A DNA stretch of 64,000 nucleotides from 0-14-3-00-62-12 sp050173995 (GTDB lineage: Bacteria > Pseudomonadota > Gammaproteobacteria > Xanthomonadales > Ahniellaceae), in the NCBI GenBank assembly GCA_050173995.1, contig JBFXKH010000002.1:13675-77674 (forward strand), given 5' to 3'. Positions 26,405-35,968 of the stretch are shown in pieces. Position numbers and translations under genes: made by a program. Under the pieces are notes generated by a model. The model was not told the origin of the DNA and ran no database searches. It saw nothing but the letters and a program-made list of their open reading frames with translations. The stretch's first letter is position 1; each line of letters opens with the position of its first letter.

Positions 26405-28780
26405 ATGAGCGAGTCCCCCCTACTCATCCGCCGCGTCGCCGTACTCGGTGCCGGCGTCATGGGCGCGCAGATCGCCGCCCACCTGGTCAACGCCAATGTC
26501 GAAACGATCCTGTTCGATCTGGCCGCCAAGGACGGCGACCCGAACGGCATCGTCAACAAGGCGATCGCCAACCTCGGCAAGCTGAGCCCGAGCCCGTTGG
26601 CGATCAAGTCGGTCGCCGCCGAGATCCAGGCAGCCAATTACGACCAGCACCTGCCGCTGCTCGCGCACTGCGACTTGGTGATCGAGGCGATCGCCGAACG
26701 TAGCGACTGGAAGCGCGATCTGTATCTGAAGATCGAGCCGCATCTGAAAGACACCGCGGTGCTGGCCAGCAATACCTCCGGTCTCGGCATCAATGGCCTG
26801 GCCGATGCCTTGCCGGTGGCGCGCCACGCCCGCTTTTGCGGCGTGCATTTCTTCAATCCGCCGCGCTACATGCACCTGGTCGAATTGATCCCGACCCGGG
26901 CCACGGCGCCGGCGATCGTCGAGGGCCTGGAAAACTTCCTGACCAGCGTGCTCGGCAAGGGCGTGGTGCGTGCCCTGGATACGCCGAACTTCATCGGCAA
27001 CCGCATCGGAGTGTTTTCGATGCTGTGTACCATGCACCACACCAAGCGTTTCGGCCTCAGCTTCGATGTGGTTGATGCGCTGACCGGGCCGGCGATCGGT
27101 CGCCCCAAGAGCGCCACCTACCGGACCGCCGACGTGGTCGGCCTGGACACCATGGCCCACGTCATCAAGACCATGGCCGATACCCTGCCCGACGACCCCT
27201 GGCACGAGTATTTCGCCACGCCGGATTGGCTTAAGCGCCTGGTTGAGCAGGGCGCGCTCGGGCAGAAGACCAAGGCCGGCATCTATAAAAAAGTCGGCAA
27301 CGATATCCTGGTGCTGGACCTGGCCAGCGGCAGCTACAAAGCGCAGACCGGCAAGGTCGATCCCGATATCGAGGCGGTGCTGAAAATCAAGAACCCGGCC
27401 GAGAAGCTGGCCGCGCTGCGCGCCTCGACCCACCCGCAGGCGCAGTTCCTGTGGGCCTGCTTTCGCGATCTGTTCCATTACACCGCCTACCACCTGGCCG
27501 ATATCGCCGACAACGCCCGCGATGTCGATTTTGCGATCCGCTGGGGCTACGGCTGGAGCGCCGGTCCGTTCGAAACCTGGCAGGCGGCCGGCTGGAAGAC
27601 CATCGCCACCGCGATCGCCAGCGATATCGCCGCCGGCGAGACCATGAGCGAAGCCGCGCTGCCGGCCTGGGCGACCGACCCCAACCGCGCTGGCGTGCAC
27701 GCCGCGCACGGCTCCTATGCGCCGCGCGACAACACCTTTCGCTCGCGCTCCAAGTTGCCGGTGTATCAGCGCCAGTTATTTCCGGATGCCCTGCTCGGCG
27801 AACTGCCGCACCCGGGCGAGACCGTGTTTGAGACCCCGGATGCGCGCTTCTGGCACCAGAACGACGGTATCGGCATCCTCTCGTTCAAGACCAAGATGAA
27901 TACCGTCAACGGCGGCGTGCTGGACGCCATCCAGCGCGCCATCGACGAAGCCGAACGCGGCTTCAAGGCCCTGGTGATCTGGCAGGCCGGCGACAATTTC
28001 AGCGCCGGTGCCGATCTCAGTGCCGCGATGGGCGCGCTGCAGGCCGGCAAGCTCGACGAATTCGAATCCTCGATCGACCGCTTCCAGCAGACCACCCAGC
28101 GCATCAAATACGCGCTGGTGCCGGTGGTGGCGGCGATCCGTGGTTTGACCCTGGGCGGCGGCTGCGAAATCCAGATGCACAGCGCGCGCACGGTCGCGGC
28201 TTTGGAGAGTTATATCGGTCTGGTCGAAGCCGGGGTCGGCCTGTTGCCGGCCGGCGGTGGCTTGAAGGAACTGGCCCTGCGCGCGGCGGCCAAGGCCGAG
28301 GGCGGCGATCTGTTTCCGTTCCTGCAGAAGGGCTTTCAGGCGGCGGCGATGGCCAGCGTCTCGACCAGCGCGGTCGAGGCCCGCGAACTCGGCCTGCTGC
28401 GGGCCGGCGACCGGGTGGTGTTCAACCCGTTCGAACTGCTCTACGTCGCCAAAGTCGAAGCCCGCGCCCTGGCCGAAGCCGGCTATCGCCCGCCGCTGCC
28501 GACACGGACCACACCGGTCGCCGGCGATACCGGCACCGCCACGCTGAAGGCGCTGCTGGTCAATATGCTCGAGGGTCGCTTCATTTCCGCGCACGACATG
28601 GAAGTGGCGACGCGCATTGCCGACACCCTGTGCGGCGGCGAGATCGAACGCGGATCGCTGGTCGACGAGCAATGGCTGCTCGATCTGGAACGCCGCCACT
28701 TCGTTGCGCTGGCGCAGATGCCGAAGACCCAGGAACGCATCCTGCACACGCTGAAGACCGGCAAGCCGCTGCGCAACTGA
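26405..28780 (+). CDS. fadN: 3-hydroxyacyl-CoA dehydrogenase / enoyl-CoA hydratase, FadN type
   Basis: 791 residues with AAGGA upstream. Domain order is NAD-binding dehydrogenase first (AVLGAGVMGAQIAAHL, residues about 10-190; CGVHFFNPPRYMHLVELIP), the dehydrogenase C-domains (about 195-430), then an enoyl-CoA hydratase/isomerase domain (about 480-680) with FSAGADLSAAMGAL and VAAIRGLTLGGGCEI. The classical FadB/FadJ order is reversed, so FadN of Bacillus is the better model. It carries out the hydration and NAD-linked oxidation steps of beta-oxidation. It is followed 53 bp later by the thiolase and preceded by psrA. Confidence 0.9.
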   Translation: MSESPLLIRRVAVLGAGVMGAQIAAHLVNANVETILFDLAAKDGDPNGIVNKAIANLGKLSPSPLAIKSVAAEIQAANYDQHLPLLAHCDLVIEAIAERSDWKRDLYLKIEPHLKDTAVLASNTSGLGINGLADALPVARHARFCGVHFFNPPRYMHLVELIPTRATAPAIVEGLENFLTSVLGKGVVRALDTPNFIGNRIGVFSMLCTMHHTKRFGLSFDVVDALTGPAIGRPKSATYRTADVVGLDTMAHVIKTMADTLPDDPWHEYFATPDWLKRLVEQGALGQKTKAGIYKKVGNDILVLDLASGSYKAQTGKVDPDIEAVLKIKNPAEKLAALRASTHPQAQFLWACFRDLFHYTAYHLADIADNARDVDFAIRWGYGWSAGPFETWQAAGWKTIATAIASDIAAGETMSEAALPAWATDPNRAGVHAAHGSYAPRDNTFRSRSKLPVYQRQLFPDALLGELPHPGETVFETPDARFWHQNDGIGILSFKTKMNTVNGGVLDAIQRAIDEAERGFKALVIWQAGDNFSAGADLSAAMGALQAGKLDEFESSIDRFQQTTQRIKYALVPVVAAIRGLTLGGGCEIQMHSARTVAALESYIGLVEAGVGLLPAGGGLKELALRAAAKAEGGDLFPFLQKGFQAAAMASVSTSAVEARELGLLRAGDRVVFNPFELLYVAKVEARALAEAGYRPPLPTRTTPVAGDTGTATLKALLVNMLEGRFISAHDMEVATRIADTLCGGEIERGSLVDEQWLLDLERRHFVALAQMPKTQERILHTLKTGKPLRN

Positions 28781-28833
28781 TGCGCAGCCAGACCGACCGT
28801 CGCCTGGCCATCGAACCCCACGAGGTAGAACCC

Positions 28834-30030
28834 ATGTCCCGCATCATTCAAGATTGCTACATCGTCGCCACCCAGCGCACCGCGGTCGGCAAGGCGCCGC
28901 GCGGCATGTTCCGCCACACCCGCCCGGACGACCTGCTCGCGCACTGCCTGCGCGGCATCCTCAAGCCGTTTCCGCAGATCGACCCAACCCGCATCGACGA
29001 CGTGATCGTCGGCTGTGCGATGCCGGAAGCCGAGCAGGGCATGAACATGGCGCGCATCGCCGCCCTGCTCGCCGGGCTGCCGGACAGCACCGCGGCGATG
29101 ACCATCAACCGCTTCTGTTCCTCTGGTGTGCAGGCGGTGGCCCTGGCCGCCGACCGCATCCGCATGGGCGAGGCCGACCTGATGATCGGTGCCGGCGCCG
29201 AAAGCATGAGCATGATCCCGATGATGGGCCACAAGGTCGCGATGAATCCGGCGATTTTCCAGGACGACAACATCGCCATCGCCTACGGCATGGGCATCAC
29301 CGCGGAGAAAGTCGCCGAGCAATGGAAGATCACCCGCGACGCCCAGGACCAGTTCGCCCTGCGCAGTCACCAGAAAGCCATCAAGGCGATCGAAAGCGGT
29401 GCGTTCAAGCAGGAGATCCTGCCCTACCCGATCGACGACAAGAGCCCCGATCTCGACCGCCGCGCAATCGTGGTCAAGCAGAAGTTGGCCGGCACCGACG
29501 AAGGCCCGCGCGCCGACAGTTCGATCGCCGGCTTGGCCGCGCTCAAACCGGTGTTCCGTCAAGGCGGCTCGGTCACCGCCGGCAACAGCTCGCAGATGTC
29601 CGATGGCGCCGGTGCGGTGCTGCTGGCCAGCGCCCAGGCGATCAAGGACTACGGCCTCACCCCGCTCGCCCGTTTCGTCGGCTTTGCGGTTGCTGGCGTG
29701 AAACCGGAACTCATGGGCATCGGCCCGATCGCCGCGATCCCCAAGGCCTGCAAGCAGGCCGGCATCAACCAGAACGACCTCGACTGGATCGAACTCAACG
29801 AAGCCTTCGCCGCACAATCGCTGGCGGTGATCAACGATCTCGGACTGGATCCCGGCAAGGTCAACCCGCTCGGCGGAGCGATCGCGCTTGGGCATCCGCT
29901 CGGCGCGACCGGCGCCATCCGCATCGCCACCCTGATCCATGGCCTCGGCCGCGAAAAACAGAAGTACGGCATGGTCACCATGTGCATCGGCACCGGCATG
30001 GGCGCGGCTGGTATTTTCGAGCGGCTGTAA
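28834..30030 (+). CDS. fadA: Acetyl-CoA C-acyltransferase (3-ketoacyl-CoA thiolase)
   Basis: 398 residues, standard thiolase length, from ATG 28834 with GAGGT upstream; the frame opens earlier inside fadN and that part is discarded. Nucleophile Cys is in NRFCSSGVQAVA, the His motif is GHPLGATGAIR and the second Cys is in CIGTGMGAAGIF. It cleaves 3-ketoacyl-CoA to acetyl-CoA and a shortened acyl-CoA, completing the cycle begun by the FadN-like enzyme. It lies in the same transcription unit. Confidence 0.95.
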   Translation: MSRIIQDCYIVATQRTAVGKAPRGMFRHTRPDDLLAHCLRGILKPFPQIDPTRIDDVIVGCAMPEAEQGMNMARIAALLAGLPDSTAAMTINRFCSSGVQAVALAADRIRMGEADLMIGAGAESMSMIPMMGHKVAMNPAIFQDDNIAIAYGMGITAEKVAEQWKITRDAQDQFALRSHQKAIKAIESGAFKQEILPYPIDDKSPDLDRRAIVVKQKLAGTDEGPRADSSIAGLAALKPVFRQGGSVTAGNSSQMSDGAGAVLLASAQAIKDYGLTPLARFVGFAVAGVKPELMGIGPIAAIPKACKQAGINQNDLDWIELNEAFAAQSLAVINDLGLDPGKVNPLGGAIALGHPLGATGAIRIATLIHGLGREKQKYGMVTMCIGTGMGAAGIFERL

Positions 30031-30070
30031 TCCCGGCGGCAGCCCGCCGCCCGATCGAGCCCCGGCCGGT

Positions 30071-30865
30071 TCAATGCACCGCGGAGCGGCCGCTCTTGGC
30101 CTTGGCGGCCGCTTCGCGCAGCATCAGGGTGGCGATGACCAGGGTCAGCAGTTCGCAGAGCAGCAGGAAAGCGAATACCGCCCAGGCCAACGCCGGACTG
30201 GAACGGCCGAAAAATCCGGCCGGCAGGGACGATCCGAACATCGCCAGCAGAAACACCGCGACGATGCCCAGCAACAGCATCACCGCCAGCCGAAACCCGG
30301 TCTGCATGATCGAGGTCCACACGAACACGCCGCGCACACGCCGCCATTGCCGCCATTCGACCCAGGTCGACAGCGCCAGGCCGCCAACCGCGACCAGAAT
30401 CACCCAGTGCATACCGGCCGCCAGCGCCTGCTGCCGGCCGCTCGATAGACCGTCACCGATCTGTGCCAGCTGCCAGGTCGAAGTTCCCTCATCGTAACCG
30501 GCGAATCCCAGGGCTAGCAGGGCGAAAGCCAGCGTCCAGCCCAAGGTCAGGCCAAGTCCACCAGCGCTCCGGCGGAACGCCTTGCAATCGATCCGCCAGC
30601 GGGCCAGGGCCTGCCCGAGCCAGAAAATCACCAACCACTCGACGATCAAGGGCAACACCAGCAACCAGGCCGGCGTGTGGTGATGCAGAATCGACCGCGC
30701 CATCAGCGTGAACACCAGGGCCAAAGTCAGAATCCGCAGCGCCAGGCTGGCACGGTCGCCACGCTGCGAACGCAGCATCGCCGCTTCGAATTCCGCATCC
30801 GAGTAGCCGCCCAGCTCACGCCGCTGTTCGCGCTCGCTCGGAGATTCACTTCTGCCGTTGGCCAT
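30071..30865 (-). CDS. Multi-spanning membrane protein of unknown function
   Basis: 264 residues from ATG 30865. A charged N-terminus (SESPSEREQRRELGG) precedes about six hydrophobic segments, including LRILTLALVFTLMARSILHH, AWLLVLPLIVEWLVIFWLG, LGLTLGWTLAFALLALGFAG, WVILVAVGGLALSTWVEW and two near the C-terminus (LAVMLLLGIVAVFLLAMFG; LAWAVFAFLLLCELLTLVI). I do not recognise the family. It is convergent with fadA and shows no link to it. Confidence 0.65.
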   Translation of the reverse strand: MANGRSESPSEREQRRELGGYSDAEFEAAMLRSQRGDRASLALRILTLALVFTLMARSILHHHTPAWLLVLPLIVEWLVIFWLGQALARWRIDCKAFRRSAGGLGLTLGWTLAFALLALGFAGYDEGTSTWQLAQIGDGLSSGRQQALAAGMHWVILVAVGGLALSTWVEWRQWRRVRGVFVWTSIMQTGFRLAVMLLLGIVAVFLLAMFGSSLPAGFFGRSSPALAWAVFAFLLLCELLTLVIATLMLREAAAKAKSGRSAVH

Positions 30866-30947
30866 GCGCGCGCATGCTCCAAGCTCCATGCTCCTCAGCG
30901 TCGCGCTGACCGGCTCCGCCGCTAAACATCATTGCGCTCAGCACAAG

Positions 30948-32798
30948 CTAATACCGGTTCCCGACTCCCGATTCCGCACTCCCGACCCCCCGCTGCGCAG
31001 CGATCCAACGATCCATTTTGCGCTCCAGAATCGCCAGCGGAATGGTGCCGTCCTTGAGTACTTCGGTGTGGAAGGCGCGCACGTCGAAGCGCGAGCCAAG
31101 GGCGGCCTCGGCGCGATCGCGCAGTTCGCGGATCTTGAGCTGACCGATCTTGTAGGCCAGCGCCTGGCCGGGCATGGCCATGAAGCGTTCGGCTTCGGAA
31201 ATCGCCCGGGTCGGCTCGACCGCGGAATTGGCATACATGTAATCGAGCACCTGCTGACGGCTCCAACCCTTGGCGTGAATACCGGTATCGACGACCAGCC
31301 GGATTGCCCGCCACAACTCGGCGTCGAGCGCGCCGAAATACATCGCCGGATCCTGGTACACACCAATTTCCTTGCCCAGCGATTCGGCATAGAGTCCCCA
31401 TCCCTCCGAGAACGCGGTTTCGCCGCCGAACCGGCGGAACGCCGGCAGCCCGGTCATTTCCTGCTGCAGGGCGATCTGGAAATGATGCCCGGGAACCGCC
31501 TCGTGCAGGTACAGGGACTCCAGCGCAAAACGCGGCCGTGCCTTGAGATCGAAGGTGTTGACATAGAAGATGCCCGGTCGCGAGCCATCCTGGGCCGGCC
31601 GCTGATAGGAGCCACCGGACGCCGATTCGGCGCGGAACGCTTCGACCGCACGCACCTCGAAATCGGCCTTGGGTCGGATCGAAAACAGCTTCGGCTCCAG
31701 CGCATCGACCTGGGCGCGAAAGCCACGATAGGCGTCGAGCATCTCGGCTTCGCTGGAAAAATACGAAGTCGGCGCCGCCTTGAGGTAGGCATACAGCGCC
31801 GGCAGATCGCCGGCCACGCCGAGTTGCTGCTGCACGCCGCGCATTTCGCCGTGGATGCGGGCGACTTCGGATAGCCCGAGTTGGTGGATGGTCTCGGGGT
31901 CGAGGTCGGTGCTGGTCATGCGCCGCACCTGATAGCGGTACCAGGCCGCGCCATTGGGCAGCGCGCCGAGCCCGTAGCTATCGGTGCGGGTCGCCGGCAA
32001 ATAGTCATTGCGCACGTAGTCGCGCAAGCCGCGATAGGCCGGTAATAGTTGCTCGCCGATCAGGGCGCGAAAGGCGTCGCCGAGACGCTGTCGTTGCGCT
32101 TGGTCGAACGCCTCCGGAAAATGCGCGACCGGCTGCCAGAACAGCGTTTGCTCGGGATCGGCCTTGATCAATGCGTCGAGCTGGGCCAGGGTCTTTTCCA
32201 TCAGCACCCGCGGCTGGGTAACCCCGGCCTTGATGCCAACCCGCATGTTTTCCTGCATCTGCGCAAACAGCGCCGGAATCCCGGCGGCGCGGCGCAACCA
32301 GTTATCGTAATCCTCGATGGTCTTGAACGGCTGCGCGCCGGTACCCGAGCCAAGCAGGGCGAACTGGCCGGGCAGGCTATTGAACTGGTTGAGCGGCAGC
32401 AACGCGTCCGGGAACGCGAAACCAGCGAGCTCGGTGCCGACCCGGTCGATAAACACCTCGCGGCTGAGCCGATCCTCCGCGTCAAGCGCATCCGCCGAGA
32501 CCGCCTGCACCGCGGTCAGCCAGCGCTGCAGGAACTCCTGCTCGATCTTGCGAAAGGCCGGCGCCAGCGAATTCGGCAGTTGATCGTTGTAGCGCCGGTC
32601 GCCGATAAAAGTCGCCCGCAGCGGATAGAGCCGCAGCGTCTCTTCCCAGTAATCGGCAAACATCTGCCGCAGCGAGTCGCCCGGCGCGACCGCAACGGCT
32701 GCGCTCACCGGTGCCGAATCCGCCACCGGCGTCACCGTGGTTTGGTTGGCGCAAGCGGCCAACAACAGTCCCAGCACCACAACCAATCGCTGTTTCAT
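30948..32798 (-). CDS. DUF885 family lipoprotein, putative zinc carboxypeptidase-like enzyme
   Basis: 616 residues from ATG 32798. The lipoprotein signal KQRLVVVLGLLLAAC puts the acylated Cys near residue 16. The DUF885 domain covers the rest, with the diagnostic LHEAVPGHHFQIAL (HE-x4-GHH) near residue 440, SEGWGLYAESLGKE and YNDQLPNSLAP near the front. The HExxxxGHH arrangement implies a metallopeptidase-type active site facing the periplasm; substrates of this family are unknown. Downstream bases 30866-30947 contain another short CCCGACT heptad tract and a fragment resembling the 21264 inverted repeat. Confidence 0.85.
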   Translation of the reverse strand: MKQRLVVVLGLLLAACANQTTVTPVADSAPVSAAVAVAPGDSLRQMFADYWEETLRLYPLRATFIGDRRYNDQLPNSLAPAFRKIEQEFLQRWLTAVQAVSADALDAEDRLSREVFIDRVGTELAGFAFPDALLPLNQFNSLPGQFALLGSGTGAQPFKTIEDYDNWLRRAAGIPALFAQMQENMRVGIKAGVTQPRVLMEKTLAQLDALIKADPEQTLFWQPVAHFPEAFDQAQRQRLGDAFRALIGEQLLPAYRGLRDYVRNDYLPATRTDSYGLGALPNGAAWYRYQVRRMTSTDLDPETIHQLGLSEVARIHGEMRGVQQQLGVAGDLPALYAYLKAAPTSYFSSEAEMLDAYRGFRAQVDALEPKLFSIRPKADFEVRAVEAFRAESASGGSYQRPAQDGSRPGIFYVNTFDLKARPRFALESLYLHEAVPGHHFQIALQQEMTGLPAFRRFGGETAFSEGWGLYAESLGKEIGVYQDPAMYFGALDAELWRAIRLVVDTGIHAKGWSRQQVLDYMYANSAVEPTRAISEAERFMAMPGQALAYKIGQLKIRELRDRAEAALGSRFDVRAFHTEVLKDGTIPLAILERKMDRWIAAQRGVGSAESGVGNRY

Positions 32799-32986
32799 TG
32801 CGGCCTCCCGGCGTCGATCGAGCACTCATGTCGAACCCCAGTATGCCAGTTCAGGGGACAGAGGACAGACTGCAGAGCGATCCGAGAGAGATATCTATCC
32901 GTCCGCCGCAGACTGGATGCCAGACGGCATGCGGAGCCGGGCGCGGCCACCCGGGTTGCGGGGTCGGCGGCGAGGATACGAGTTAG

Positions 32987-34657
32987 CTACTCGAAGCTGT
33001 CGCTAAAAATAAGCTCGGGTTTGCGGCCAAATACCACATAACTGCTGCCAGCCTCATTGAGACCGTTCGGGTCGGCACCGAAAGCCCCGACGATCAAGTC
33101 GCCCAGGTCATCGCCATTTATATCGCCGGCAGCGCTCACCGAACGGCCAGAGTAGTCATTCGCCGCCACGCCATCGAGGCGAAAACCATTGGCGCCATCC
33201 AGGTCGGATAGCACTACCGCCGCGGCAAACGAGGTTCGCCGGCCAAACACCACATAGCTGCGGCCGGCGTGACTGAGGCCGCTCGGGTCAGCTCCCCGAG
33301 CCCCGATGATCAGGTCGGCCAGGCCATCGCCATTGATATCGCCAGCGGCGCTCACCGAACGGCCGGAGTAGTCATACGCCGCCACGCCATCGAGGCGGAA
33401 CCCATTCGCGCCATTCAGGTCAGATAGCGCCACAGTGGCAGCAAACGGCGTGTTCTTGCCAAATACCACATAGCTACTGCCGGCATTACTGATACCTTTC
33501 GGGTCGGCCAGGAAAGCCCCGACGATGAGGTCGCCGATGCCATCGCCATTGATATCGCCGGCGGCACCTACCGTGCTGCCGGAAAAATCAACTCCTGCTA
33601 CGCCATCGAGGCGAAAGCCATTGGCGCCATTCAGGTCAGATAGCGGAACCGTGGCTTCAAACGGCGTCGTCTGACCAAACACCACATAGCTGCTGCCGGC
33701 AGCGCTGAGGCCGTTCGGGTCGGCACCGTATGCCCCGACGATCAGGTCGGCTAGGCCATCGCCATTGATATCGCCGGCAGCACTGACCGAGCGGCCGGAG
33801 TGGTCAAACTCCGCCACGCCATCGAGGCGGAAGCCATTGGTACCATTCAGGCCAGATAACGCAACCGTGGCTTCAAACGGCGTTTGCTGACCAAACACCA
33901 CATAGCTACTGCCGGCAGCGATAAGACCATTCGGGTCGGCGGCCCAAGCACCGACGATCAGGTCGGCCAGGCCATCGCCATTGACATCGCCAGCGGCGCT
34001 GACCGACTGGCCCGAGTAGTCACCCGCCGCCTCGCCATCGAGACGGAAGCCATTGTCGCCATTCAGATTGCCCAGCGCCAGCGTTGCAGCAAACGGCGTG
34101 CTGTGGCCAAACACCACATAGCTGCTGCCAGCAGTGTCGAGGCCATTCGGGTCGGCGGCCCACGCGCCAATGACCAGGTCGCCAATACCGTCGCCATTGA
34201 TATCGCCGGCGGCGCTGACCGAAATGCCGGATTGGTCACCCAGTGCCATGCCATCGATGCGGAAGCCATTGTTGCCATCCAGCCCAGACAGCGCCACGAT
34301 CCCGGCAAACGGCGTGCTCTGGCCAAACACCACATAGCTGCTGCCGGCGTAGATGATGCCGTTCGGGTCGGCATGCCGTGCCCCGATAATCAGGTCGGAC
34401 AGACCGTCGTCATTGATATCGCCTGCGGCGCTGACCGAAATACCGGACCAGTCGCCCGCCCCCACACCATCGATGCGGAAGCCATTGGCGCCATCCAGGC
34501 TGCCAAGATTGATACTGTCCGGAAACGCTTGCGCCACTGCCTGGGTGCTGAGTGAACCGCCGAACAACAACACTGAGATGCCCAACGCAAGCGGTCGGCG
34601 ACGAAGTATCGCCGCCTTGCCCTGTCGGGAATGCCTGCCGCTGGCCGGCTTTTGCAT
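32987..34657 (-). CDS. Exported FG-GAP repeat protein, seven-bladed beta-propeller
   Basis: 556 residues. ATG 34657 is preferred because AAGGA lies seven bases upstream (another ATG at 34678 lacks one). A long signal peptide is followed by seven integrin-like repeats of about 70 residues, each with NGFRxDG, SAAGDINGDGxxDLIVGA (calcium-binding loop) and SSYVVFG. Seven repeats give one complete integrin alpha-type propeller. The last residues, ELIFSDSFE, resemble short C-terminal tails on other exported proteins of this lineage. A role in adhesion or surface display is inferred only. Confidence 0.88.
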   Translation of the reverse strand: MQKPASGRHSRQGKAAILRRRPLALGISVLLFGGSLSTQAVAQAFPDSINLGSLDGANGFRIDGVGAGDWSGISVSAAGDINDDGLSDLIIGARHADPNGIIYAGSSYVVFGQSTPFAGIVALSGLDGNNGFRIDGMALGDQSGISVSAAGDINGDGIGDLVIGAWAADPNGLDTAGSSYVVFGHSTPFAATLALGNLNGDNGFRLDGEAAGDYSGQSVSAAGDVNGDGLADLIVGAWAADPNGLIAAGSSYVVFGQQTPFEATVALSGLNGTNGFRLDGVAEFDHSGRSVSAAGDINGDGLADLIVGAYGADPNGLSAAGSSYVVFGQTTPFEATVPLSDLNGANGFRLDGVAGVDFSGSTVGAAGDINGDGIGDLIVGAFLADPKGISNAGSSYVVFGKNTPFAATVALSDLNGANGFRLDGVAAYDYSGRSVSAAGDINGDGLADLIIGARGADPSGLSHAGRSYVVFGRRTSFAAAVVLSDLDGANGFRLDGVAANDYSGRSVSAAGDINGDDLGDLIVGAFGADPNGLNEAGSSYVVFGRKPELIFSDSFE

Positions 34658-34973
34658 AAGTGGTTCCTTGGTGAGCATAATTGACAGGCTTCAGTTAGCC
34701 CTTGCAGAATAGCAAAAGCAAGTTACCGAATGGAAATACCGCGCCCTGAGCTGCGCATTGCTTCGTGCCGGACCTATCCCGCCCGGCCCATGCGCATGGA
34801 TCAGGGGCCAGACTTGCTCGCCGAAACCGCACTACAACTGAAGACTGGCTGAGGAACAACGCTAACCAAGGGGGTGCAGCGCACTTTCTGGGCAGATAAT
34901 GCGCCGCGCGAATCCGCCAAGCCTTCTGTATGCTATCCGCAGTTCAGCGGTTAAGCAGCGCTTATCCGCCCAG

Positions 34974-35036
34974 CTTCTGCCTTCTGCCTTCTGCCTTCTG
35001 CCTTCTGTCTTCTGTCCTCTGTCCTCTGTCCTCTGA
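34974..35036. repeat. Nine 7-bp tandem repeats directly before a start codon
   Basis: Units are CTTCTGC x4, CTTCTGT x2, CCTCTGT x2 and CCTCTGA, ending one base before the ATG at 35038. No Shine-Dalgarno sequence can exist in this pyrimidine tract on the + strand. The rest of the 34679-35037 gap (over 300 bases) shows no gene. Confidence 0.85.
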
Positions 35037-35037
35037 C

Positions 35038-35805
35038 ATGCGCAGCGAAACCCTCCAATTCCCCGGCTTCGATGGCCACCCGCTCGCCGCCCTGCTCGAT
35101 ATGCCGGACGGCGCGCCGCGGGCGTATGCGGTGTTCGCGCATTGCTTCACCTGCGGCAAGGACCTGCCGGCGGCTTCGCGCATTGCGCGCACGCTCGGCG
35201 AGCGCGGCATCGCGGTATTGCGCTTCGACTTCACCGGGCTCGGCATGAGTGGCGGCGAGTTTGCCGCGACCACCTTCCAGTCCAATGTCGCCGATCTGAT
35301 CCGCGCCGCCGGCTATCTGCGTGAACGCCAGCAGGCGCCGTCGCTGTTGATCGGGCATAGCCTGGGTGGCGCGGCGGTGCTGGCCGCTGCCGGCGATCTG
35401 CCCGAGGTGCGCGCGGTCGCCACCATCGGCGCACCCAGCGAACCGCTGCACATTGCCCATCTGTTCGCCGATCACCTGCATGAACTCTCCGACCGGGGAG
35501 AAGCCGAGGTCAGTATCGGCGGCCGCAAATTCCGCATCCGTCAGCAGTTCCTCGACGCCATTGCCGGCTTCAGCCTGAAGGACAAGGTGCGGCAACTGCA
35601 TTGCGCGCTGCTGGTGATGCATTCACCTCTCGACAACGTGGTCGAAATCGATCAGGCCCGGCAACTCTACGAAGCCGCCCGCCACCCGAAGAGCTTCGTA
35701 TCGCTGGACGACGCCGACCACATCCTGCGCAAACCACGCGACGCGACCTACGTTGCCGAGGTCTTGGCAGCCTGGGTCGAGCGCTATCTTGCTGTCGAAG
35801 GCTGA
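35038..35805 (+). CDS. Alpha/beta-hydrolase
   Basis: 255 residues. ATG 35038 is chosen because the upstream frame runs through the heptad tract. The core has AVFAHCFTCGKD (oxyanion strand), VLRFDFTGLGMSGG, nucleophile in LIGHSLGGAAVLAAA, Asp in MHSPLDNVV and His in DDADHILRKP. The HCFTC motif and overall form match the hydrolase part of bacterial hydrolase-OsmC fusions, but no OsmC domain follows here. The substrate is unknown. It is followed 163 bp later by the DegS-like gene. Confidence 0.82.
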   Translation: MRSETLQFPGFDGHPLAALLDMPDGAPRAYAVFAHCFTCGKDLPAASRIARTLGERGIAVLRFDFTGLGMSGGEFAATTFQSNVADLIRAAGYLRERQQAPSLLIGHSLGGAAVLAAAGDLPEVRAVATIGAPSEPLHIAHLFADHLHELSDRGEAEVSIGGRKFRIRQQFLDAIAGFSLKDKVRQLHCALLVMHSPLDNVVEIDQARQLYEAARHPKSFVSLDDADHILRKPRDATYVAEVLAAWVERYLAVEG

Positions 35806-35968
35806 TCTCCGGCGCGCATGCGTTTTGGCATCATTCGATGCGTCCGCACGGGCGCCCGCTGATGATCGGCTGAACCGTGGGCTTGCTGCAGCCGTCAAGC
35901 ACGGCATCCAGCGGCCCGCGACCATCTCGACCTTGGCACAATGACACCTGGCCAACCATGGAAATCCG

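Noticed and set aside
26405..28780. FadB/FadJ assignment for the bifunctional beta-oxidation gene
   Set aside because: Domain order is dehydrogenase first, hydratase last, the reverse of FadB/FadJ; FadN fits better.
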